64,000 bases of DNA from Marinobacterium nitratireducens (GTDB lineage Bacteria; Pseudomonadota; Gammaproteobacteria; Pseudomonadales; Balneatricaceae). The translations under genes were made by a program, and so were the position numbers. The notes beneath the pieces are model-generated. The model ran no database searches. It was not told where the DNA came from and was given only the letters and a program-made list of their open reading frames with translations. The DNA is taken from positions 1-64,000 of the forward strand of contig NZ_BMLT01000003.1 in assembly GCF_014645375.1 (NCBI RefSeq), read 5' to 3'. Shown in pieces: positions 1 through 11,085 of this stretch (position 1 is its first letter; each line of letters begins with the position of its first letter).

Positions 1-1
1 G

Positions 2-601
<600 letters not shown>

Positions 602-610
602 CCCAAAATC

Positions 611-680
611 GTGGGAGCGGCGCCCCGCCGCGAATGGCATCCGACACCTCATTAATTCGCGGCGAGGGCGCCGCTCCTAC
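611..680. repeat. REP-like inverted repeat, family 1
   Basis: Left arm 611-635 (GTGGGAGCGGCGCC then CCGCCGCGAAT) and right arm 655-680 (ATTCGCGGCGA then GGCGCCGCTCCTAC) are near-perfect inverted repeats around a 19-base loop. The same sequence family makes up the array at 29.58-30.36 kb and recurs near 42.6-42.95 kb. Here it fills most of the gap between the isomerase and reductase genes and could form a strong mRNA hairpin. Confidence 0.85.
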
Positions 681-695
681 AAACGGAGGCAAACA

Positions 696-1580
696 ATGGC
701 CAACATCGGATTTATCGGCACCGGCATCATGGGTCTGCCCATGGCGCAGAATCTCGCGAACGCCGGCCACCAGCTGTTCGTTTCAACCCAGCGTAGCCCG
801 GTTCCGGCGGAGCTGGCCGACGCCGAGGGCTGCGCCACCCCAAAGGCCGTCGCAGAAGCGGCCGAATTCATCATCCTGATGGTGCCGGATACCCCCCAGG
901 TCGAAGCGGTGCTGTTCGGTGAGAACGGCGTCGCTTCAGGCCTCTCGGAAGGCAAGGTCGTGATCGACATGAGCTCGATCTCGCCGCTGGCCACCAAGGA
1001 TTTCGCCCGGCGTGTCAACGAACTGGGCGCCGAGTACCTGGACGCGCCGGTCTCCGGCGGCGAGGTCGGCGCCAAGGCCGGCACCCTGTCGATCATGGTC
1101 GGCGGCAGCGAGGAGACCTTCGCCCGCGCCAAACCGCTGTTCGACATCATGGGCCAGAACATCACCCTGGTCGGCGGCAACGGCGACGGTCAGACCGCCA
1201 AGGTGGCCAACCAGATCATCGTGGCGCTGAACATCGAGGCGGTCTCCGAGGCGCTGCTGTTCGCCTCGAAAGCCGGCGCGGATCCTGCCCGCGTACGCGA
1301 GGCGCTGATGGGCGGCTTTGCTTCGTCGAAAATCCTCGAAGTGCACGGCGAGCGCATGGTCAAGGGCACCTTCAACCCGGGCTTTCGCATCGAGCTGCAC
1401 CAGAAGGACCTCAACCTGGCGCTGACCGGCGCGAAGGAGCTGGCGCTTAACCTGCCCAACACCGCTACCGCTCAGCAGATCTTCAGCACCTGCGTGGCCA
1501 TCGGCGGCGCCGGCTGGGATCACTCGGGCATGATCAAGGGCCTGGAGCATATGTCCAACCACTCGATTCGCGACGAGTAA
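696..1580 (+). CDS. glxR: 2-hydroxy-3-oxopropionate (tartronate semialdehyde) reductase
   Basis: A 294-residue member of the beta-hydroxyacid dehydrogenase family, reducing tartronate semialdehyde to D-glycerate with NAD(P)H. The N-terminal Rossmann motif is GFIGTGIMGLPMAQNLANAG. The substrate-binding signature DAPVSGGEVGAKAGTLSIMVGG lies near residues 118-139, and the catalytic lysine is in the GGNGDGQTAKVANQ segment near residue 168. Length is normal. The start has a good GGAGG ribosome site eight bases upstream. It follows hyi, separated only by a REP palindrome, so the two probably form one operon for glyoxylate or glycolate-derived carbon. GarR and GlxR cannot be separated by sequence alone; the hyi linkage favours GlxR. 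Confidence 0.93.
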   Translation: MANIGFIGTGIMGLPMAQNLANAGHQLFVSTQRSPVPAELADAEGCATPKAVAEAAEFIILMVPDTPQVEAVLFGENGVASGLSEGKVVIDMSSISPLATKDFARRVNELGAEYLDAPVSGGEVGAKAGTLSIMVGGSEETFARAKPLFDIMGQNITLVGGNGDGQTAKVANQIIVALNIEAVSEALLFASKAGADPARVREALMGGFASSKILEVHGERMVKGTFNPGFRIELHQKDLNLALTGAKELALNLPNTATAQQIFSTCVAIGGAGWDHSGMIKGLEHMSNHSIRDE

Positions 1581-2021
1581 GGCGGCCGGTTGGGCAGGCA
1601 GAAAGCGGTCCCCGTTCAACATGTTCGAGGGCCTCAGGCACCTGCCCAGCCATCCGATCCGCGACAGCGAACCGCGATTTTCAAGTTTGGGCGCGTCCAG
1701 GTAGCTGATGCTCCGGCCATGCCGGGTGTCTTTTGTGCGACTGACGAGGGGCGAAGCGTCGGGGCATTCCGCACCCCGCGCCCAATTATACTGCCGGCAG
1801 GCAATCAGGCCCCGTCCTGCTCGCCTGCTTCCCCGCGAAAGCAGGCTCGGGCACCCAAGCCCCGCCGCCGTTAACGGGGTTTCACCGGTGATTCGAAGGT
1901 CGGCACCGCCACGACGGTGCCGCCGTTGCGGACCCAAAACCGCAACACAACCGCTCTATCATCGAGACTTCATCAACATTTTGGCCGCCCTTCGGGGCGG
2001 TTCTTTACTCAGGATCCGCTG
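1581..2021. other. Intergenic region with echo of the reductase 3' end and small hairpins
   Basis: No convincing gene was found in these 441 bases. At 1621-1670 the sequence in one frame would read MFEGLRHLPSHPIRDS, closely resembling the reductase C-terminus MIKGLEHMSNHSIRDE encoded at 1530-1577. It looks like a degenerate copy of that tail. Short inverted repeats lie at 1902-1921 (GGCACCG / CGGTGCC) and 1985-2000 (CGCCC / GGGCG), the second just before the malic enzyme start. Confidence 0.5.
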
Positions 2022-3248
2022 ATGAACGACGCCTTCAAGCAACAGGCTCTGGATTACCACGAATTCCCGCAACCCGGAAAGATCGGTGTCTGTCTGACCA
2101 AACCCGCCGAGTCCGCCCGTGACCTGGCGCTGGCCTACAGCCCCGGCGTCGCTGAACCGGTGCGCGAGATAGCCCGCGACCCGGCCAATGCCTACCGCTA
2201 CACCGCCAAGGGCAACCTGGTCGCGGTCATCTCCAACGGCACCGCCATCCTTGGTCTCGGTGACCTCGGCGCGCTGGCCAGCAAGCCGGTCATGGAAGGC
2301 AAATCCCTGCTGTTCAAGCGATTTGCCAATATCGACTCCATCGACCTGGAAGTCGATCTGACCGACCCCAAGGCCTTCGTCGACAGCTTCGGCGGCATCA
2401 ACCTCGAGGACATCAAGGCGCCGGAGTGCTTCGAGATCGAGCGCGCACTGATCGAGCGATGCAGGATTCCGGTGTTCCATGACGATCAGCACGGCACCGC
2501 CATCGTCACCGCCGCGGGCCTCCTCAATGCCCTCGAGATCGCCGGCAAGTCGCTGGCACAGGCACGTATCGTCTGTCTGGGCGCCGGCGCCGCCGCCACC
2601 GCCTGCATGAACCTGCTGAAGAGCTTCGGCGCCGATGCCGCGAATATCTTCGTGCTCGACCGCAAGGGCGTGATCCACAGCGGCCGTGACGACCTGACGC
2701 CCGAGAAAGCCGGCTTCGCCATCGACACCGACGCCCGCACCCTGGACGACGCCATCGACGGCGCGGACGTCTTCGTCGGCCTTTCCGGCGCCAACATGCT
2801 GTCGCCGTTGCAGCTGGAAAAAATGGCCGCCAACCCGGTGGTCTTCGCCTGCGCCAACCCGGATCCTGAGATCCGCCCGGAAATCGCGCAGGAAACCCGC
2901 CCGGACGTCATCGTCGCCACCGGCCGTTCCGACTATCCGAACCAGGTCAACAACGTGCTGGGCTTCCCCTACATCTTCCGTGGCGCCCTGGATGTCCGCG
3001 CCCGCGAGATCAACGAGGAAATGAAGATGGCCGCCGCCCGCGCGATCGCGGATCTGGCGAAAGAGCCGGTCACCGCCGAGGTACTCGGTGCCTATGAACT
3101 CGAAAGCCTCGAATTCGGTCGCGACTACATCCTGCCGAAGGCCACCGACGCTCGCCTGCTGACCGTGGTCGCCGAGGCCGTTGCCCGCGCCGCCATCGAC
3201 TCGGGCGCTGCCAGCCTGCCCTACCCCGAGCATTACCCGCTTAGCTGA
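2022..3248 (+). CDS. Malic enzyme, short form without phosphotransacetylase domain
   Basis: The 408-residue product decarboxylates malate to pyruvate with NAD(P). The malic N-domain includes [13 protein letters not shown] and [35 protein letters not shown]. The NAD(P)-binding motif is [16 protein letters not shown], and the metal/substrate segment is [17 protein letters not shown]. Gammaproteobacterial MaeB is about 760 residues with a C-terminal Pta-like domain. This one stops after the malic enzyme unit, as in pseudomonads. I chose the ATG at 2022 because the protein family begins here; the frame is open further upstream, but that part has no resemblance. Cofactor preference is not decidable. 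Confidence 0.93.
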   Translation: MNDAFKQQALDYHEFPQPGKIGVCLTKPAESARDLALAYSPGVAEPVREIARDPANAYRYTAKGNLVAVISNGTAILGLGDLGALASKPVMEGKSLLFKRFANIDSIDLEVDLTDPKAFVDSFGGINLEDIKAPECFEIERALIERCRIPVFHDDQHGTAIVTAAGLLNALEIAGKSLAQARIVCLGAGAAATACMNLLKSFGADAANIFVLDRKGVIHSGRDDLTPEKAGFAIDTDARTLDDAIDGADVFVGLSGANMLSPLQLEKMAANPVVFACANPDPEIRPEIAQETRPDVIVATGRSDYPNQVNNVLGFPYIFRGALDVRAREINEEMKMAAARAIADLAKEPVTAEVLGAYELESLEFGRDYILPKATDARLLTVVAEAVARAAIDSGAASLPYPEHYPLS

Positions 3249-3416
3249 TCCCGGCGCCGGGCTACCCGACCCAGGGCAGCCCGGCAACCGCCTTTCTGGC
3301 CAGCCGGGGCATCGTTTTTCAATGCCACGTCAAAGCCGCTTCGCAGTCCGCCACCGTTGCCAAAACCGGCGGAGCAGCGAACGGACGCCAAATCTCGCCC
3401 CCCCTCACCAGCGGTA

Positions 3417-3466
3417 CTGTCAGAGCAGTTAACCACCGCGACAAAAAACCGTAACAGCACCGTAAT
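3417..3466 (+). promoter_or_regulatory. Candidate Pho box pair upstream of phoA
   Basis: CCGTAAC-AGCA-CCGTAAT at 3449-3466 has the 7-4-7 direct-repeat geometry of PhoB sites (two CTGTCAT-like heptamers 11 bp apart). A weaker copy, CTGTCAG-AGCA-GTTAACC, lies 32 bp upstream at 3417-3434. Position, about 80 bases before an alkaline phosphatase start, fits phosphate control. Matches to the consensus are partial, so this is a candidate only. Confidence 0.4.
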
Positions 3467-3546
3467 GGATCCAATTCACAATTAGCGCTCTTAGGGGCGA
3501 GCCAGGCTCGCTACCGGATAAACACCTTCGCTTTAGGATTCGCGCA

Positions 3547-5154
3547 ATGAACATCAAGAAGCTCAGCCTTGCAGCTGCAATTTCACTGGCCTGCGCCGCA
3601 ACCGCCAACGCCGGTCAGAACAATGCTTCCGTTCCCGATTACCAGGCTCAGAACCAGTGGTACCAGGACGCCGTGCAAACGCTGAAACTGAAGCAGGCCA
3701 GCGGCTCTCTCGGCGCCAAGAACGTCATTCTGTTCGTGGGTGACGGCATGGGCATTTCCACCGTGACGGCCGCGCGTATCCTCGAAGGTCAGCTTAACGA
3801 ACTCGATGGCGAGGAAAACAACCTCAGCTTCGACCTCTTCCCCTATACCGGCCTTGCGAAGACCTACAATGTCGACGCCCAGACCCCGGACTCGGCCGGC
3901 ACCGCGACCGCCATGATGACCGGCGTCAAGACCGATATGGGCGTCCTCGGCGTCGACGAGGACATTGAACGTGGCAACTGCTCCACCGTCGCCGGCAACG
4001 AACTGACCACAGCGCTGGAGCTTGCGGAACTTGCCGGCAAGTCGACCGGTCTCGTTTCCACCGCCCGCATCACCCACGCCACCCCGGCGGCGGCCTACGC
4101 CAAGTCCGCCGACCGCAACTGGGAAGATATCTCCGATATGCCGGCCGACGCGGTCGCGGAAGGCTGCACCGATATCGCCCTTCAGCTGGTGGAGTTCGAA
4201 GATAATCTGGAACAGCGCTACCCGGGCGCCGATGTCGACGGCATCGAAGTCGTGATGGGCGGCGGGCGTCGCCACTTCCTGCCCAAGGACGCAGCCTACA
4301 ACAGCAGTGATGCCGTCAGCCCCGTCGAGGGCGATCGTACCGACGAGCGCGACCTCACCGCTGAGTGGCAGGCGAACTACCCGAACGGTCAGTACGTTGT
4401 CGACCAGGACGGTTTCAACGCCATCGATGCCAACGGCACAGAGCGTGTCTTCGGCCTGTTCAACGAGTCCCACATGCAGTACGAAGCCGACCGTGCCAAC
4501 GACATTGCCGGCGAGCCCTCGCTGAGCGAGATGACCGAGAAAGCCATCGACGTGCTCGACAACAACGACAAGGGCTTTTTCCTGATGGTGGAATCGGGCC
4601 GCATCGACCACGCGCATCACGCCGGCAATGCCTATGGCGCCCTGACCGAAGCGATCGAGCTGTCCAACGCCGTCGAGGCGGCGATGGAAGCCACCGATCC
4701 GAAGGACACCCTGATCCTCGTGACCGCCGACCACAGCCACGTCTTCACCATCGCAGGCTACCCCAAGCGCGGCAACCCGATTCTGGGCAAGGTGGTCACT
4801 GTTGGTTCCGACGAGCCCTCACTGGCCAGCGACGGTCTGCCCTACACCACCCTGGGCTACACCAATGGTATGGGCTTCCATGACCTGGGCGACGAAACCG
4901 ACTCCGACGCGGTTTACAGCGAGAGCATCAATGCCGGTCGCCAGGACCTGACCGAAGTCGATACCACCGCTCCGGGCTTCCACCAGGAAGCACTGGTTCC
5001 GCTGGGCTCGGAAACCCACGCCGGTGAAGATGTGGCCATCTATGGCTACGGCCCGGGCGCGCAGCTGATCAGCGGCGTCAACGAGCAGAACATTATCTTC
5101 CACGCCATGGACGCCACCGCCAAACTGAACGAAAAAGCCAGGTCCGGTCACTGA
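3547..5154 (+). CDS. phoA: Alkaline phosphatase, PhoA-type, exported
   Basis: This 535-residue periplasmic phosphomonoesterase opens with a signal peptide (MNIKKLSLAAAISLACAATANA). The metal-binding N-terminal motif is LFVGDGMGISTVTAARI near residue 64. The nucleophile is the serine in DSAGTATAMMTGVKT near residue 116. Zinc and magnesium ligands occur in ESGRIDHAHHAGN, TADHSH and ETHAGEDVAIYGYGPG. All core residues are present and the length is normal for the family. A candidate Pho box precedes it, a hairpin terminator follows, and then comes a small exported protein gene. It most likely supplies inorganic phosphate from organic esters. Confidence 0.93.
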   Translation: MNIKKLSLAAAISLACAATANAGQNNASVPDYQAQNQWYQDAVQTLKLKQASGSLGAKNVILFVGDGMGISTVTAARILEGQLNELDGEENNLSFDLFPYTGLAKTYNVDAQTPDSAGTATAMMTGVKTDMGVLGVDEDIERGNCSTVAGNELTTALELAELAGKSTGLVSTARITHATPAAAYAKSADRNWEDISDMPADAVAEGCTDIALQLVEFEDNLEQRYPGADVDGIEVVMGGGRRHFLPKDAAYNSSDAVSPVEGDRTDERDLTAEWQANYPNGQYVVDQDGFNAIDANGTERVFGLFNESHMQYEADRANDIAGEPSLSEMTEKAIDVLDNNDKGFFLMVESGRIDHAHHAGNAYGALTEAIELSNAVEAAMEATDPKDTLILVTADHSHVFTIAGYPKRGNPILGKVVTVGSDEPSLASDGLPYTTLGYTNGMGFHDLGDETDSDAVYSESINAGRQDLTEVDTTAPGFHQEALVPLGSETHAGEDVAIYGYGPGAQLISGVNEQNIIFHAMDATAKLNEKARSGH

Positions 5155-5185
5155 TCCCGACCAACACCCCAGTATCCACCTGCAC

Positions 5186-5216
5186 CGACGGGGAGCCCTG
5201 CTCCCCGTCGTCTTGT
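5186..5216 (+). terminator. Hairpin terminator after phoA
   Basis: Stem CGACGGGGAG (5186-5195) pairs with CTCCCCGTCG (5201-5210) around a five-base loop and is followed by TCTTGT. The T-run is short, so some read-through into the next gene 20 bases on is likely. Confidence 0.7.
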
Positions 5217-5232
5217 CAAGAAAGGACAGACT

Positions 5233-5952
5233 ATGAAGTATCTGGCCCCGGCGGTATTGCTAAGCTGCTGCTGCACGCTGGCAACAGCCGCCGACTGCAC
5301 CGAACAGGCCGACAACCTGACCGCAAACTACCAGGTGACCCGTCAGAGCGCCGATGGCAGCCAGCAGAGTTACAGCATGACGCTCTGGCGCCAGGGCGAA
5401 CAGGTGGCGCACCAGTACCCGGAGCGGGGTATCACCCAGGTATGGGGCCAGGCCGCCAATGGCAGCCTGCACCTTGGACAGCACTTCGACGAATACCAGA
5501 AGGGAATCGAATACCAGCCGCTGGATATCAACCGCGGTCGTGGTGAGAAGGACTGGTCGCTCAGATACCAGCTGGTGTCGGATCAGCTCAAAGCCCGCAT
5601 GGAACGGGTGGACGAAAAAGGCAACGGCTGCGAAGCAACCCGGCAGTACCGGCTCGACGACGAACGACAGCTGACGCTGAGCTGGCGCGAAGGCCCGCGA
5701 CTGCTCGAGTCGTTCGAGATCCGCTCGCAGGCCGGCACCACCACCTGGACCCTCACCTCCGTCGACACCGACCAAACCAGGGTGGCACAGTTCTTCGATC
5801 GGCATGCGAACTACCAGCTGACCGACTACGCGGATATCGGCGACAACGAATCCGATCCTTTCATTCGCCAGATGATCCATCTCGGATTCATCGACCATGG
5901 CGCATCGGGATTCTACGACGCTCAGGGCAACGCCGCGGAACACCATCACTGA
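5233..5952 (+). CDS. Exported protein of unknown function downstream of phoA
   Basis: A 239-residue protein with a signal peptide (MKYLAPAVLLSCCCTLATAA, cleavage near residue 20). I do not recognise a family. The mature part is polar, with few hydrophobic stretches, two cysteines (DCTEQADN near the N-terminus and GNGCEATRQ in the middle) and a His-rich end (EHHH). Amphipathic beta-type segments such as SYSMTLWRQGEQVAHQYP and TTTWTLTSVDTDQTRVAQFFD suggest a periplasmic beta-rich fold, perhaps lipid or ligand binding. It starts 78 bases after phoA behind a leaky-looking terminator, so phosphate-linked co-expression is possible. The ribosome site AAGGA is good. Confidence 0.75.
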   Translation: MKYLAPAVLLSCCCTLATAADCTEQADNLTANYQVTRQSADGSQQSYSMTLWRQGEQVAHQYPERGITQVWGQAANGSLHLGQHFDEYQKGIEYQPLDINRGRGEKDWSLRYQLVSDQLKARMERVDEKGNGCEATRQYRLDDERQLTLSWREGPRLLESFEIRSQAGTTTWTLTSVDTDQTRVAQFFDRHANYQLTDYADIGDNESDPFIRQMIHLGFIDHGASGFYDAQGNAAEHHH

Positions 5953-6012
5953 AAACCGCTGAATCAGGGATGTTTCGTCACTGCCCCGCCGGGATGCCGC
6001 CAGCGGCAGCAC

Positions 6013-6633
6013 TCAGTCCGGCTCGCCGGCGGCCTCGATCGACTGGCGGAACATGGACTCGGCCAGACGCAGCAAGGGGCCCAAGTTGCGCCGGTCGACA
6101 TAGATACCATCGAGAATCAGACGCGACAGGCCGTGCAGCGTGGCCCAGCTAATCTGCGCCAGCCGCAGGGTATCGACGTTGCTCGGCATCACATCCGCCG
6201 CCTGCCAGGACTCGACCGTCCGTACATGCTGCCGGAAGACCCGGTACGCCTCCGTCTTCAGGCTTTCGCTCGGCTCCCCCGACTTCCAGACGCTCTGACC
6301 GAACATCAGGTTGTAGGCCTGTGGCTGTTCCAGGGCGAAGTTGACGTAATGCTCGATAAAACCGCTCACCTGGCGCCCGGGGTCACTCTGCTCCGCCAGC
6401 AGCCGGTTCACGCCCGCTTCGTAGTGATGAAAGCCGGTTTCGGCGATTGCCGAGAGCAGTTCCTGTTTGTCGGCGAAATGATGGTAGGGCGCGGTACGTG
6501 AAACACCGACCCGGTCGGCCAGCTTGCGCATACTCAGCGCCTCGATGCCGCCTTCGGTGATCATGGCGGTGGCCGCCGCAAGCAGCGAGCTGCGCAGATC
6601 GCCATGATGATATGAGGATTTCGACTGATTCAT
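6013..6633 (-). CDS. TetR/AcrR-family repressor divergent from fadH
   Basis: A 206-residue TetR-type regulator. The N-terminal helix-turn-helix is clear (IEALSMRKLADRVGVSRTAPYHHFADKQELLSAIAETG, about residues 29-66). The C-terminal part resembles the ligand domain of the WHG/TetR_C_13 group (FALEQPQAYNLMFGQSVWKSGE, then VDTLRLAQISWATLHGLSRLILDGI). It is transcribed away from the 2,4-dienoyl-CoA reductase gene with a 120-base shared gap holding two palindromic operator-like sites. I infer that it represses itself and fadH and responds to an acyl-CoA or fatty acid; the ligand is a guess. Confidence 0.9.
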   Translation of the reverse strand: MNQSKSSYHHGDLRSSLLAAATAMITEGGIEALSMRKLADRVGVSRTAPYHHFADKQELLSAIAETGFHHYEAGVNRLLAEQSDPGRQVSGFIEHYVNFALEQPQAYNLMFGQSVWKSGEPSESLKTEAYRVFRQHVRTVESWQAADVMPSNVDTLRLAQISWATLHGLSRLILDGIYVDRRNLGPLLRLAESMFRQSIEAAGEPD

Positions 6634-6670
6634 TGCTCTATTCTATATGCTGTGGCGCCCGGCTCCAATC

Positions 6671-6710
6671 TTGACGACGTCAAAATAAATCGCTAACTTG
6701 ACGCTGTCCA
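6671..6710. promoter_or_regulatory. Doubled palindromic operator between tetR and fadH
   Basis: TTGACGACGTCAA at 6671-6683 is a perfect TTGAC-NNN-GTCAA palindrome. A second copy, TTGACGCTGTCCA, lies at 6698-6710, 27 bp further on, with one mismatch in the right arm. It is positioned in the shared promoter region, as expected for TetR dimers. It differs from the 21-bp direct repeats elsewhere in this window because the half-sites here are inverted. Confidence 0.6.
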
Positions 6711-6741
6711 GATAGCAATATCGATTCCGAACCGTGCCTGA

Positions 6742-8769
<2,028 letters not shown>

Positions 8770-9407
8770 AACCGCACGCACGTCGGCAGGTACGCCCTCC
8801 CCGGGCCGGCCTGCCGGCAATTAAAAAGAGCCGCTTAGCCACAACGTTCTAACGCGCTCGCCGCCCTTCTTTCTCTCCGGACAGCAGAATAAATCGAAAA
8901 ACCCTTTAACCGTTGGGCACGCGGATGATGCCGCGTCTAGACTTTGCAGAATCCGCAAGATTACGGAAGGAGGTCAAATCCGCGGCGCAATATGTCAATC
9001 AAAAGGCGCGTTATGTCAATTGATTTGCGTCTTGTGTCAAGCCGGACGAATACGGAAAAAGTTAAAGTTTCACTCAACGTGACGGAAGCGAATTCGCGGT
9101 TAATCAAATAGGCCCGAAAACGCGAATACCGGATAGACGAAGAACGCAAGCCGCCATGGCACTTTGTTTATCGGCGTCCGTTTGCAACGAGAGCACATAA
9201 AATAATAAATCGAGTGGCAATACGATGAATAACCGTTTTAACCACAACTCTGACGCAACCTTCACTCAGATCCGTTTCCGCGCAGGAAAGGTTCCCCCTT
9301 CACAGTTGTCTGGCCGATCTGGCCCAGAGAGCCGTTGGTGCTCGTCCCGACCTCTCGGAAACTGATTCTAAGCAGTGATAAAAAAAACAAACGAGGATAT
9401 CAAGGCA
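8770..9407. other. Long AT-richer leader region before the DUF1302 operon
   Basis: These 638 bases hold the four-core GTCAA array (separate entry) and then about 370 bases before the DUF1302 start. The stretch is noticeably richer in A and T than its neighbours. A small hairpin (GCCGGCC / TGCCGGC, around 8803-8818) sits after fadH. A possible 46-codon ORF lies at 9225-9365 (begins MNNRFNHNSD), but it lacks a strong ribosome site and I do not call it a gene. A long untranslated leader is the simpler reading. Confidence 0.5.
8971..9043 (+). promoter_or_regulatory. Four in-phase GTCAA direct repeats (21-bp period) upstream of DUF1302 operon
   Basis: GTCAA cores start at 8973, 8994, 9015 and 9036, each exactly 21 bp after the last. 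Flanks are AGGTCAAAT, TATGTCAATC, TATGTCAATT and TGTGTCAAGCCGG. The last two form the same distal/proximal pair found before six other operons in this window. Exact two-turn phasing suggests cooperative binding of an AraC-type activator along one face of the DNA. Confidence 0.75.
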
Positions 9408-11036
9408 ATGAACCAAGCCCTCGCAAAACCAGGAAAACTCTGCTCCAAGCGCAAGCCGCTCAGCCTCGGCATTCGCCAGGCCACCATGGCTGCCGTCATG
9501 GTTGCAGCCGCCGCGCCCCAGGCCTACGCGCTGAACTTCCAGCTCGACAACGGCATGACCATCGACCTGGACACCACCCTGACCTACGACGCCCAGTGGC
9601 GTATGCAGGACCAGTCCAAGGAGATTCTCGAATTCGGCGGCCTCGGCGAACTGACCGATGATGGCAACCGCAACTTCGATGAAGGCGACATGACGCAGAA
9701 CCGCGTCAGCTTCGGTACCGACTTCGACGCCAACTACGGCGACGGCGGTGTCTTCGTCCGTGCCCGCGGCTGGTACGACGAAATCTACGACGACGGTGAC
9801 CTGGCCCGCGAATCCTTCCAGCAGGATGGTATCGACGAGCACAAATCCAAGATCGAGTTCCTGGATGCCTTCTGGTACCACAACTTTGCGCTGGGCGACC
9901 GCAACCTGAGCCTGCGCGTCGGCGAGCAGGTGGTCAACTGGGGCGAGAGCCTGTTCCTGCAGGGCGGCATCTCCACCGCCATGGGCCCGCTGGACGCCAC
10001 CAAGGCCAACGCACCGGGCACCGAGCTGAAGGATATCTTCATGCCGATCGGCCAGGTCTATGCTGAAATGACCCTGACCGACAACCTGTCGCTGGGCGCC
10101 TACTACCAGTACGACTGGGAAGCCACCCGTATCGACGCCCCGGGCACCTACTTCAACATCCTCGACGGTTTCGGCCAGAAGTCCGTTGGTGACCAGTTCG
10201 GCGGGCCCGTTCTTGGCGTAGATCTGCCGGTCACCGAAGACGAGCCGGATGAAGGCCAGTACGGTATCGCGCTGCGCTACCTGGCGGAAAACCTCAACAG
10301 CACCGAGTTCGGCTTCTACTACCTGAACTACAACGACTTTACCCCGTCGCTGCAGGTCTTCAGCAACCCGGCGCTGGGCGGCTCCATCGGCATGAACCAC
10401 GAGTACTTCGAAGATATCGACCTGTATGGTCTGAGCTTCGGCACCGTATTCGGCGACGTCAACGTCAGCGGCGAAATTTCCTACCGCGACGGTTCACCGG
10501 TCCAGATTGTCGACACCTTTGGAGGCTTCTTGTTCGCACCGGCCGAAACCGTGCAAACCCAGGTCTCTGCTATTTATATCCTGCCGCAGAACCCGCTGGC
10601 CGATAACATGAGCTTCACCGGCGAAATCGGCTACAACCGCGTACTGGATATCGATATGCCGAACGGCCATCCGCGCAATAGCTCGAAGCTCAAAGACCAG
10701 ATCGCCCGCAAGAACGATATCGGCGCGGCATCTGCCGTGGTCAGCCTGAAAGCCGACTACTTCAACATCATCGGCGGCCTGGACATGTCCGTAACCGGCA
10801 CCTACCGCAACGACTTCAGCGGCCGTTCGTCGACGTCCTACACCTTCACCGAGGACAACGAACAGTTCGCGCTGAAGACCGACTTCACCTACCTGGGCAA
10901 GCACAAGTTCGGCGCCAGCTACGTCTGGTTCCTGGCTAACCCGAAAGACATCATCAAGGACGACGACACACTTGCGTTCGGTAACCTCAACGCCGACCGC
11001 GACTACCTGGCCGCGTACTACAAGTACAGCTTCTAA
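9408..11036 (+). CDS. DUF1302-family outer-membrane protein
   Basis: A 542-residue DUF1302 protein, predicted to be an outer-membrane beta-barrel. After a long signal peptide (cleavage near AYA, residue 41) the sequence is rich in alternating aromatic and polar strands such as FGTDFDANYGDGGVFVRARGWYDE and LGAYYQYDWEATRIDAPGTY. It ends in aromatic-terminated YLAAYYKYSF, the usual barrel C-terminus. The ATG at 9408 has AAGG just upstream; a GTG 33 bases earlier is possible. DUF1302 genes are regularly paired with DUF1329, as here, in clusters for hydrophobic substrates. I infer uptake or export of a lipophilic compound; the substrate is unknown. Confidence 0.9.
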   Translation: MNQALAKPGKLCSKRKPLSLGIRQATMAAVMVAAAAPQAYALNFQLDNGMTIDLDTTLTYDAQWRMQDQSKEILEFGGLGELTDDGNRNFDEGDMTQNRVSFGTDFDANYGDGGVFVRARGWYDEIYDDGDLARESFQQDGIDEHKSKIEFLDAFWYHNFALGDRNLSLRVGEQVVNWGESLFLQGGISTAMGPLDATKANAPGTELKDIFMPIGQVYAEMTLTDNLSLGAYYQYDWEATRIDAPGTYFNILDGFGQKSVGDQFGGPVLGVDLPVTEDEPDEGQYGIALRYLAENLNSTEFGFYYLNYNDFTPSLQVFSNPALGGSIGMNHEYFEDIDLYGLSFGTVFGDVNVSGEISYRDGSPVQIVDTFGGFLFAPAETVQTQVSAIYILPQNPLADNMSFTGEIGYNRVLDIDMPNGHPRNSSKLKDQIARKNDIGAASAVVSLKADYFNIIGGLDMSVTGTYRNDFSGRSSTSYTFTEDNEQFALKTDFTYLGKHKFGASYVWFLANPKDIIKDDDTLAFGNLNADRDYLAAYYKYSF

Positions 11037-11085
11037 CTTCGAGTTTCATAACAACAATCAGGTCAATACCTGAGGAGTCAACAAG

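Noticed and set aside
1590-2022. Open frames in the gap before the malic enzyme, and its longer upstream start
   Set aside because: No family likeness, poor ribosome sites and repeat-like composition; the enzyme family begins at 2022.
3329-3333. GTCAA before phoA and another at 48485-48489 as regulon sites
   Set aside because: Both are single cores with no partner at 21 or 22 bp, and the second sits at the end of the ligase gene.
6671-6710. The tetR-fadH gap as an eighth regulon site
   Set aside because: The half-sites are inverted, not direct, and copies are 27 bp apart, which fits a TetR dimer operator.
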